A DNA stretch of 23,906 nt from CAZGLR01 sp964526635 (GTDB taxonomy: Bacteria; Zixibacteria; MSB-5A5; GN15; JAAZOE01), in contig CAZGLR010000045.1 in the NCBI GenBank assembly GCA_964526635.1, positions 1-23,906 on the forward strand. Reading direction: 5' to 3'. Both the position numbers and the translations under genes were made by a program. The notes beneath the pieces were generated by a model. That model saw nothing but the letters and a program-made list of their open reading frames with translations, had not been told where the DNA came from and searched no databases. Each line of letters begins with the position of its first letter. The stretch's first letter is position 1. Below are positions 16,800-23,570 of this stretch, piece by piece.

Positions 16800-17598
16800 A
16801 TGTTGGTCAGCCGTAGTGGATTTTCGCAGTTGCATTGGTCGGGTAGGTTGATGATACGGATGCTACCGGTTACCGGTTGTTTTGTATTTATCTTCGCCGG
16901 CATGACAATGGCGCAGGCGATGCCGCCGGGAATGCAGAATCGTGATATCTCAGATTCGGAGCGGAGGCAGATTATCGATTCGCTGGCAGTGTATCTTGAC
17001 CGCATCTACGTGTTTCCCGATGTTACCGAAGCCCTGACCAAACTCATGAATAAAAACGAAAAGGCGGGCGGCTCTGATACGTTGACCAGTCTGGCGTCAT
17101 TTACGACACACCTGACCCGAGACTGGCAGGAGGTGTCAGGGGACCGGCATCTGGGTGTCAGGCCGTTGTTTGACTATGAAATGCAGGGGCCGGATACGGC
17201 CGGTACCGAAGACCGGACCGCCCGCATGGCAGAAGAGTTGTGATGTGGTGGCCGCCTTGGATCGGGCTCATCAGGAAGCTCTGGCCGGAATGATCGAAAG
17301 GGAAGACAATCCCCGGCGGTTGTTTACGCTGAAATGGCATCATCACCTGCTGAGGGCGAAAAACGAGCCGCCGGAAATCCCGGAAGCAAACCTGATTACA
17401 TTTAAAGACGGTCACCTGGATTATCAGCGTGAGGGGCAACCCCACTATCTGATGTTGCCATTGTCCGAGGATACATTCTGGTTTGAAGAGATCGACTTTT
17501 TCCGTCTGTGGTTTGAAACCGATGCTGATGACCGTGTAATCGGGGTGATCGGATTGTACGAGGATGGCCGAACCGACGAAAATCCCCGCAATAGATAA
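16800..17598 (+). pseudogene. Broken S41-family peptidase lacking its catalytic core
   Basis: Two frames carry the two ends of one protein family. Frame one (16800-17243) gives a hydrophobic export signal (CFVFIFAGMTMAQA). It continues with SDSERRQIIDSLAVYLDRIYVFPDV and THLTRDWQEVSGDRHLGVR, the N-terminal helical region of IRBP-like S41 peptidases. It then loses similarity and stops. Frame two, about 17230-17598, gives ALDRAHQEALAGMIEREDNP and later DGHLDYQREGQPHYLMLPLS, EDTFWFEEIDFFRLWFE and GLYEDGRTDE, the C-terminal tail of the same family. The catalytic Ser/Lys domain that should lie between is missing, so a large internal deletion with a frame change is the simplest reading. AGAAGGA lies 8 nt before the first ATG. 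A terminator follows. It could also be two small genes, but that seems less likely. Confidence 0.65.
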
Positions 17599-17631
17599 AC
17601 CCAGTCATATCTCTCGCGCATCATGAGACGC

Positions 17632-17664
17632 CGGAGGTTTCATTTGAAGCGCTCCGCCGTTTTT
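17632..17664 (+). terminator. Terminator after the S41 remnant
   Basis: CGGAG-GTTTC-ATTT-GAAGC-(G)-CTCCG forms a 10-bp stem with one bulge (17632-17656), followed by CCG and five Ts (17660-17664). Confidence 0.6.
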
Positions 17665-17715
17665 ATTATACTAATCAGCCGATACTGATATACACAGCCG
17701 GAAAAGACAGACCAT

Positions 17716-18321
17716 ATGCGCGAGTTTCCATATTCATACGCAGCCAAAAAGAAGATCCCGGTCTATCCCGACGGGAATATTTCCGGGCGCGGCGATATTC
17801 TCGAAATCGGCCCGGGCCGTGGTGATTTTATGCTCAACATGGCGAAGCGGTGTCCGGAGAAAACCATCGTCGGAATTGAACTGGGTCAGAAGCGATATAA
17901 TAAGTTGATTCCGCGTATTGAAAAGCATGGTTTGACCAATATTATTCTTTTGGGCGGAGATGCCCGCATTGCCCTGCCACGGTACTTTTCCGGACATCGT
18001 TTTGAGATGATCTACGTGTTGTTCCCCGATCCCTGGCCAAAACGGCGGCATATTCCGCAGCGGTTGATGTCAATCGATTTCATGACACTGCTGACGTCCC
18101 GGCTTATCGACAATGGTCACTTGTTTGTTGCGACCGATTTCTGGTCGTATGCCGATTGGGTGGTAGATAATGCCGAGGCGGTAGATGGTTTGAAAAATAC
18201 CGGGCATCCGTTTTTTATCAGGCGCGATGAGATGCCGAATTACAGCCAGTCCTATTTTGAGCAGAAATGGCGCATTGAGGGACGGATGATTTATTATATG
18301 CGGTTTGAGAAGTCTATTTGA
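17716..18321 (+). CDS. trmB: tRNA (guanine-N7-)-methyltransferase
   Basis: TrmB methylates N7 of G46 in the tRNA variable loop using SAM. The 201-aa product is compact compared with the ~239-aa E. coli enzyme, mainly through a shorter N-terminus. The SAM-binding motif is ILEIGPGRGDF (28-38). VGIELGQKRY follows as motif II, then GDAR. FPDPWPKRRH (103-112) is the family signature for tRNA binding and catalysis. FVATDF and YFEQKWRIEGR near the end also fit. GGAAAAG lies about 10 nt before the ATG. Its last 8 nt overlap the 3' end of the opposing usher gene. A TATTATACT stretch upstream at 17664-17672 could supply a -10, but it lacks a clear -35. Confidence 0.94.
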   Translation: MREFPYSYAAKKKIPVYPDGNISGRGDILEIGPGRGDFMLNMAKRCPEKTIVGIELGQKRYNKLIPRIEKHGLTNIILLGGDARIALPRYFSGHRFEMIYVLFPDPWPKRRHIPQRLMSIDFMTLLTSRLIDNGHLFVATDFWSYADWVVDNAEAVDGLKNTGHPFFIRRDEMPNYSQSYFEQKWRIEGRMIYYMRFEKSI

Positions 18322-20941
18322 CCGGTTCGATCACGAAGTTGACATCCTCGATAAATCCGCGACCGTCTTTGGGTGATACGGTAAAAGTAATCTTTTCGGG
18401 ATTAGCGCGGTAGCCATAGGCCCGCAGTTGATCGGCATCGATAACAGCTTCGTAATTCCCCGGCAGAAGCCCCAGATAGTAGAATTCGCCATTGGAGAAG
18501 GTCGTCACCTCGGTACGGCCGCCCAAAGTGGTATTGGTGAAAAACACCCTGATCCCGCCGATGCCGGATTTGGCCGGGCCGATCAGGCGGGAGACAGTGC
18601 CGCTGATTTCGCCGACTGTGACGATGGGGACATCGATAGGTGTCACCATATTGGGGTTAAAAGTGACCTTATAGGTTACATGCATCGGTTTGAGCAGCGG
18701 ATTGTCGAGACTGTAGGGGTCAACTTCGACCACATAGGGTTCGTAAGGACGGAGCCGTTTGTAATAGGGAACACGGTTGGCGGAGGACCAACCGGTACCG
18801 GCGCCGGCGATTTTGGCGCGAAGACCATCGATCAGCTTTTCACCGTCGTCATAGCGGCCGTTGACGTTGTCGTCGATAAATGGTCTAAGTACGGCCGCGC
18901 CCTGACCGATGCCGCCGCGATGATCGAAAAAGAGCCCGCCGGATTCGGGAACATAGCGGACAGAGCCGTTTTGTGATTGCGACATGGAGATTTGATCACG
19001 GCTCGATGAAACTCGCGAATTGAAGCTGGCGAAATCGGTGAAGAGGTTAAGCGTGACCATAAGCAGGTTTGTTTTCGACTGCACATTGCGTTCCAGCGAT
19101 AAAGAAATCTGGCCGGTGCGAAAGACGCGGCGGGTGAGATATAACCCGTAGCGCTGGAGACTGGCGCGACTGTGATCGTATTCGACCCGGATTTGCGGAC
19201 GGATCCAGCGAATCATGTTGGTTCCGAAATACACCTGGCTGGTCAGCCCGATGTAATTGCGGACAGCTTCGGTGTATTGGGTGTATTTATACCGGGCGGT
19301 GTAGTTGGCGTAGAACCACGGCAATGTAGTATTGGCGCCAAAGTAACCATTGATTTGCGTCGAGGTCGGGAATTTATCCAGGGAGGCATTGAGGCGCAAT
19401 CCGAGATATCGACGGCCGAGTCGGAGCGTAGTTGAAACAGATGTATTGAGTGAATACTCTTTTCCAAAGGGATTCCGCATACGATTGGCTTCATAAAGAG
19501 TCCCCGAACCGCTGAGACTCACCACGCGAGGCAGGCTGTAGCTGACTCCAGCCTGATAGGCATTGCCGGGTGAGGCAAATCCGCTGATAGTCAGCGAGGT
19601 CAACGGCTGATAGGCGATTTGTCCTGAAACGAGGGCGGAAAGTGAGGATGAGGTGTCATTGGACAGGCCGGCAGAAAAGAAATCATCGGTTTTCGCCTTG
19701 TTGGAGGTCATTGGCAAATCGGCGCTGAGACCGGCGGTGAGCCGGGGAGTAAGACCATAGAAGACTGCGGTCTGCGAAAACAGGGCTTTCTCGTATCGCG
19801 AATCGGACCATCCGACTGAGGCTGAATATTCGATTTCATCTTCCGGAATCAGGGTATAGGGGATCTTGACATCCTGTTCTTCGACGCGCAATTCGCCATT
19901 GGGACCATACAATTTGACCATGATGACCGAGGCGCCATAGAAAATATCGACATTGAAAAGGTAGGTACCATCGGGTCCGGTAGTCATGAAATCGGTGAGG
20001 CGGTTGTCGATATAAAGTTCGACTTCCCAGTTAGGACCTATGACATCGGTGATTTCGATGGTCTGGAATAGTTTTCGTCGTGCCTGCGGTTTATTGGTCA
20101 ACAGGGCGCCGGTAACACGGCGGGAGAGCGGGCCGCCGACATAGACATCCCCAAGCTCCACCTGGGTCAGATAGGGGTTGTCGTTGATGTAGTAGTGCCA
20201 TTTGTAATTGAACTGATCGCCGCTGATGCCGGTATTGGTATTTCCGGTCATTGACAACGACAAGTCGCCGCCGCCGACCATGCCGCCCAGACCGAGATTG
20301 AAGTAATGGGTTTTATTTCGTCCCAGCGGGTTAGTCGAGAACTGCCAGTCGCTCACGAGACCATCGAGGTATTCTCGTTCGAATGGCACTGTGCGGATCT
20401 CACGGTCTTTCTGGCGTTGCTGCAGAAGCTTTTCATGCTGTTTGCGTCGCTGCAGACGCTGCCAGGCGGGGAATTCCGTATCCAGAGGCAGCGTGACTTT
20501 CAACTGGGGAAAATCAAATTCCAGCGGCAGACCGAAATACGCCGGATACAAATCGATGCGAAGATAGAGGTCATAACCGGTATAATAGTAGCCGTTGCCG
20601 GGTATGGGTTGTTCGGCGTCGGCAGTGGTCAGGAGGTTATTGGCCAGATCGAGTCTATACGGCTGCTCAGGGGTAATGATAAAACCGGTTATGGTCCTGG
20701 TTTCGGTATTATGCTCGGCGGCGAGTTCGAGGAGGCGGAACAGTTCGAGAAAAGGAATATAAATAGACTGACCGTCATACTGCACGAACATATCAGTCGC
20801 CAGCAGCTTGGGGACTTCAAAGCTGATCACGATCTCTTCATAGGGCGACTTTTTCTGGGCCAGACCGGTTGCGGTCAGGCAGAAGAAAATCCCTGCAGCA
20901 AGCAGAAGAATGAAGCGATATGTATGCAGTTGTGTTGTCAT
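18314..20941 (-). CDS. Outer-membrane usher of a chaperone-usher-like fimbrial system
   Basis: An 875-aa exported protein. A signal peptide (residues 1-~28, ending TATGLAQ) is followed by an N-terminal domain with YDGQSIYIPFLELFRLLELA, then a highly charged segment (159-184). A beta-barrel of alternating strands follows, about residues 190-680. Within it, VELYIDNRLTDFMTTGPDGT and VKLYGPNGELRVEEQDVKIP lead to EIEYSASVGW and SQTAVFYGLTPRLTAGLSAD. This matches the FimD/PapC order of plug region, Y.-.-G strand and 'FGQ..L.YGL' strand. After the barrel come FIDDNVNGRYDDGEKLIDG (near 688), a segment typical of CooC-type alternative ushers, and a carboxypeptidase-regulatory-like beta domain from GEISGTV (~776). 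Ushers bind chaperone-subunit complexes and thread the fibre through the outer membrane. The gene starts 12 nt after the chaperone stop. I am confident it is usher-like; the class is uncertain. Confidence 0.8.
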   Translation of the reverse strand: MTTQLHTYRFILLLAAGIFFCLTATGLAQKKSPYEEIVISFEVPKLLATDMFVQYDGQSIYIPFLELFRLLELAAEHNTETRTITGFIITPEQPYRLDLANNLLTTADAEQPIPGNGYYYTGYDLYLRIDLYPAYFGLPLEFDFPQLKVTLPLDTEFPAWQRLQRRKQHEKLLQQRQKDREIRTVPFEREYLDGLVSDWQFSTNPLGRNKTHYFNLGLGGMVGGGDLSLSMTGNTNTGISGDQFNYKWHYYINDNPYLTQVELGDVYVGGPLSRRVTGALLTNKPQARRKLFQTIEITDVIGPNWEVELYIDNRLTDFMTTGPDGTYLFNVDIFYGASVIMVKLYGPNGELRVEEQDVKIPYTLIPEDEIEYSASVGWSDSRYEKALFSQTAVFYGLTPRLTAGLSADLPMTSNKAKTDDFFSAGLSNDTSSSLSALVSGQIAYQPLTSLTISGFASPGNAYQAGVSYSLPRVVSLSGSGTLYEANRMRNPFGKEYSLNTSVSTTLRLGRRYLGLRLNASLDKFPTSTQINGYFGANTTLPWFYANYTARYKYTQYTEAVRNYIGLTSQVYFGTNMIRWIRPQIRVEYDHSRASLQRYGLYLTRRVFRTGQISLSLERNVQSKTNLLMVTLNLFTDFASFNSRVSSSRDQISMSQSQNGSVRYVPESGGLFFDHRGGIGQGAAVLRPFIDDNVNGRYDDGEKLIDGLRAKIAGAGTGWSSANRVPYYKRLRPYEPYVVEVDPYSLDNPLLKPMHVTYKVTFNPNMVTPIDVPIVTVGEISGTVSRLIGPAKSGIGGIRVFFTNTTLGGRTEVTTFSNGEFYYLGLLPGNYEAVIDADQLRAYGYRANPEKITFTVSPKDGRGFIEDVNFVIEPVK

Positions 20942-20953
20942 TAAACCTGTATC

Positions 20954-21826
20954 CTATGGCAGCTCGATGGTTTGAGTAATGTTGTTGCCGAGGATCATAT
21001 CGCTGCGCGGGATATCGGTGCGGCCCTCGGATGAGATCGAGATATCGAGGACGAACGGCCGCTTGAAATCATCGGCGGTAATCGGCATCGTAACGCCGCG
21101 TGTGAGATCGCGATAGACAGCCAGGTTGCTTTTGTGAGCGACAATTTCGCGGTTGTCGGCATCGAGCAGGCGGGCGTTGAGCACACCGAGGTAGGAGACA
21201 TTGCCTTTGTTTTCGAGATCGAGGATGAAATGGACATTATCGTCGTTTTGAGCAGTATCGACGCCATTGAGTGCAACTGCCGAGGAGAGATCGCCGGTGC
21301 GGTATTTCAGGGCGATGACCGTTCGCATAATCATGTTCAGTCTGGTCGTGATATCTTCGGATTCAACCGGCAGGCTGGTCTGGCCTTCCTGTGATTTGAT
21401 GATCACATGAGCCCAGTATTCGCCGTCGGGAAGATCCTCAGGCGGCTGTGCAACCAGGCGCACGACCTGGGAGCCGTTGGGGGGCAGAACCACGCGGCGG
21501 GGGAAAGCCCGCACCCAGCCAAGGGCGGAACGAGGATCATCACCGTCGTCATCAAAGATCGAGATACTGACGTTGCCGAGACTGTCGGACCAGGGGAGGC
21601 CGAAGCCGAAGGATACTTCGATTTCCTTGGGAGTATTGCCCGGGTTTTCGAGCGTCAGTCGACCGGTGCGGTTTTGATCGGACATGATTACGACCGTGGG
21701 AGCGACGAGGACGCCGGCGGCGAGGTGTGCGGTCAGGCACATGACACTCAAAAGCACAACAATCGGCCCTGCGAGTGCTGCGCGGCATCGACGATAAGTC
21801 TGGGTTTGCCGAGTCATTGTAAACAT
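20954..21826 (-). CDS. PapD-like periplasmic fimbrial chaperone
   Basis: A 290-aa exported protein, slightly longer than the usual 230-250 aa. The signal peptide is PIVVLLSVMCLTAHLAAG. The mature protein begins VLVAPTVVIMSDQNRTGRLT, matching the strand A1/B1 start of PapD-type chaperones. SALGWVRAFPRRVVLPPNGS and then QVVRLVAQPPEDLPDGEYWA match the classical 'P..F.L.P...Q.VRI....LP.D.E..FW' block with strands F1/G1, which donates to subunits. The second Ig domain covers about 170-290 with VHFILDLENKGNVSYLG. The chaperone folds subunits in the periplasm and delivers them to the usher. An in-frame ATG at 21817 is a possible alternative start with GGGA upstream. It lies between a pilin gene and the usher gene, as in fimbrial operons. 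Confidence 0.8.
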   Translation of the reverse strand: MFTMTRQTQTYRRCRAALAGPIVVLLSVMCLTAHLAAGVLVAPTVVIMSDQNRTGRLTLENPGNTPKEIEVSFGFGLPWSDSLGNVSISIFDDDGDDPRSALGWVRAFPRRVVLPPNGSQVVRLVAQPPEDLPDGEYWAHVIIKSQEGQTSLPVESEDITTRLNMIMRTVIALKYRTGDLSSAVALNGVDTAQNDDNVHFILDLENKGNVSYLGVLNARLLDADNREIVAHKSNLAVYRDLTRGVTMPITADDFKRPFVLDISISSEGRTDIPRSDMILGNNITQTIELP

Positions 21827-21863
21827 CCCATGTGTAGAGTTGTTAGCCGTAAAAACCGATTGC

Positions 21864-21885
21864 GAACAGCCGTCCCTGGCTGTTC
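21864..21885 (-). other. Hairpin between pilin and chaperone genes (possible attenuator)
   Basis: GAACAGCC (21864-21871) pairs perfectly with GGCTGTTC (21878-21885) around a 6-nt loop. On the minus strand five Ts follow 8 nt later (21855-21851). It sits in the 117-nt gap after the pilin stop. A partial terminator or mRNA-stabilising stem here would lower chaperone and usher output relative to pilin. Confidence 0.5.
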
Positions 21886-21943
21886 ATCAGTCGGTCATAT
21901 AACTTGGCCCTTTCACATCCCGTGATCGGGTGTTTCCCTCAAC

Positions 21944-22531
21944 TTAGGTTCCCTGATAGGCAACCGTCAAGACAATGTCACCGGTGTAGGCGCCGGCCGT
22001 CTGGTCCATCGTCGGTACGACCGTACCGCCAATGAAGAGAGCGCAGAGCCCGGCATCGCCCAGACAGGGATCAGCACCAGCTGCACCCATCGGGTTGTAG
22101 GGATCCTCGCCCTGCCAGCCGCCGACGAATGCCGCCGGGTCACCGGCACCGACCAGCGCGGTGTCGATATCGAGATCGGTGGTGGAAAACGTAATGACCA
22201 TACGGTCATCCCCGGTTGCCGTCGTAAGGAACTCGGGCATCGCCAGGTACAGCAACAAGTCGGCATTGGCCTGACCGGTGATATCAAAGACGGCCGCTGC
22301 TGCGGCGTTTTTGCTCACCGTAACGGGAACGCCCTGATNNNNNNNNNNCTGATAGACCGTCCCGAAAGCCAACGGGTTGGACGCCGTGACTGTCAGTTGC
22401 GTGACGACAGTTGCGGTAGCCGATCCGGTGGCGACATCCTGAGCCATCGTGATCGATGATCCGGCACACAGCATGACGAACACAGCCGCAATCAGCAGGA
22501 TGCTGGATTTCGTCCGTGAAATGTTCCGCAT
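21944..22531 (-). CDS. DUF4402 pilin-like subunit 1 (contains assembly gap)
   Basis: A 195-codon frame including 10 Ns. The start at 22531 is set by GAGGAG 6 nt upstream; the longer frame to 22603 lacks a ribosome site. The signal peptide is SSILLIAAVFVMLCAGSSIT, cleaved near MAQ. The mature protein opens QDVATGSATATVVTQLTVTA, a strongly alternating strand, then NPLAFGTVYQ. A C.{6}C pair (PCLGDAGLC) could form a disulfide. The end reads TAGAYTGDIVLTVAYQGT; a Gly then an aromatic near the terminus resembles the beta-zipper end of chaperone-usher subunits. It is close to subunit 2 along its whole length. The gap probably represents a false 5-residue insertion (see findings). Confidence 0.78.
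   Translation of the reverse strand: MRNISRTKSSILLIAAVFVMLCAGSSITMAQDVATGSATATVVTQLTVTASNPLAFGTVYQXXXXQGVPVTVSKNAAAAAVFDITGQANADLLLYLAMPEFLTTATGDDRMVITFSTTDLDIDTALVGAGDPAAFVGGWQGEDPYNPMGAAGADPCLGDAGLCALFIGGTVVPTMDQTAGAYTGDIVLTVAYQGT
22334..22353. other. Scaffold gap (10 Ns) with repeated CTGAT flanks
   Basis: CTGAT (22334-22338), ten Ns (22339-22348), then CTGAT again (22349-22353). The identical 5-nt flanks suggest that two contig ends overlap, so the true sequence probably has one CTGAT and no gap. Confidence 0.85.
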
Positions 22532-22668
22532 AACATACTCCTCACATCGTAGGTGTTTCTTACTCATAAATTGCTTTTTCTTCGCAGTTGAGTCCGGAGC
22601 CATTTGCCGCGCAGAAACCCGCTCGGGGCCCGGTCATCATTTTCGTTATCATTTTAATCGTCACACAG

Positions 22669-22736
22669 TGCAAAATCTTAACACCTCTTGCAGAAAAAGA
22701 CATTGCAAAATGCGGGTCTGCCGGAATCTGCAAAAA
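22669..22736. repeat. Repeated TGCAAAAW motif upstream of pilin 1
   Basis: TGCAAAAT starts at 22669 and 22704, TGCAAAAAT starts at 22729, and a looser TGCAGAAA starts at 22689. All face the same way, opposite to the pilin gene, about 140-200 nt before its start. They could be regulator sites or part of the promoter. A similar TGCAAAG pair lies in the 15435-15764 gap. Confidence 0.4.
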
Positions 22737-22758
22737 TGGGGATTTGGCCGGATTTGAC

Positions 22759-22790
22759 AAAAAAAAGGGATGTTCGATGGCGAACATCCC
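22759..22790 (-). terminator. Rho-independent terminator of pilin 2
   Basis: GGGATGTTCG (22767-22776) pairs perfectly with CGAACATCCC (22781-22790) around ATGG. On the minus strand eight Ts follow (As at 22759-22766). It lies 34 nt past the stop of pilin 2, so pilin 1 and the genes after it need their own promoter or read-through. Confidence 0.9.
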
Positions 22791-22824
22791 GAGGGGGTGG
22801 ATCTATTGTGGAGTGGGATTTTTA

Positions 22825-23400
22825 TCAGGTGCCCTTATAGGCACAGGTCAGGGTTATATCGGCCGTGTAGGCACCGGCCGTTTGATTAACACTCGGAGTG
22901 ACTTTACCGCCGAGAAAAATAGCGCAGCGGCCGGCATCACCCAGACAGGGATCGGGGCCGCCGGTATTATTGATATCGTGCGGGTCGAGACCCTGCCAGC
23001 CATCGGTAAATGATGTCGGATCGCCGGCGAGCGCCAGCGCCGTGTCGATGTCGGCATCAGTGGATGAAAACGATATCGTCATCCGGTCATCGCCGGTGGC
23101 GGTAGCCATGTATTCGGGGAGCGAGAGGTACAGCATAAGGTCGGCGTTGATCTGGCCGGTAATGTCAAACACACCGGCAGTGGCGGTGTTTTTATCAATT
23201 GTAGCGGCGACACCCTGGTAGACACTGCCAAAGGCCAGGGGATTGCTGGCGGTCACGGCAAGATTGGTGACAACGGTGGCAGTCGCGGTCCCGGTGGCTA
23301 CATCCTGGGCCAGACCGGCGGTCGCTGATAATAGTAATGAGATGATGAGGATACCGGCGAGACGGCCGATTTGGCTGGTCGTGTAACTTCCCTTGTTCAT
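22825..23400 (-). CDS. DUF4402 pilin-like subunit 2
   Basis: A 191-aa exported protein. The start at 23400 is set by GGGGAG 4 nt upstream; the longer frame to 23427 adds nine residues with no ribosome site. The signal peptide is LAGILIISLLLSATAGLA, cleaved before QDVATG. The mature chain has TATATVVTNLAVTASNPLAF, VFDITGQINADLMLYLSLPE, the PCLGDAGRC cysteine pair, and the end TAGAYTADITLTCAYKGT. A third cysteine (LTCAY), absent from subunit 1, lies in the last strand. DUF4402 proteins are secreted beta-sandwiches of uncertain role. Their position before a chaperone and an usher, and the G...Y pattern at the end, point to fimbrial subunits. It has its own terminator, which suggests a separate and possibly abundant transcript. 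Confidence 0.82.
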   Translation of the reverse strand: MNKGSYTTSQIGRLAGILIISLLLSATAGLAQDVATGTATATVVTNLAVTASNPLAFGSVYQGVAATIDKNTATAGVFDITGQINADLMLYLSLPEYMATATGDDRMTISFSSTDADIDTALALAGDPTSFTDGWQGLDPHDINNTGGPDPCLGDAGRCAIFLGGKVTPSVNQTAGAYTADITLTCAYKGT

Positions 23401-23570
23401 GTTACTCCCCGCAGTTAAATCTGACATTCTTCCCGACCTCTTCAGAGGGAGAGATCTTCACAACTATTCCATGTTTCGGTATGGTGCGGGGGAGGTACCA
23501 TAATATAGCCTGAAAAACGGATTCCTATGGCTCAGGTTGTCCGCTTTTTGCGCAAAGACTTGGGCGATTC

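Noticed and set aside
20306..20944. 212-aa plus-strand open frame opposite the start of the usher gene
   Set aside because: It lies antisense to the signal peptide and N-domain of the usher and has no features of its own.
23502..23507. TATATT as a -10 box for pilin 2 on the minus strand
   Set aside because: No acceptable -35 hexamer lies 16-18 nt upstream (CCATAG or GCCATA), so I do not list it as a promoter.
23547..23556. TTTGCGCAAA palindrome just past the third pilin stop
   Set aside because: Only 10 bp, without a terminator T-run in the right place; it may be chance.
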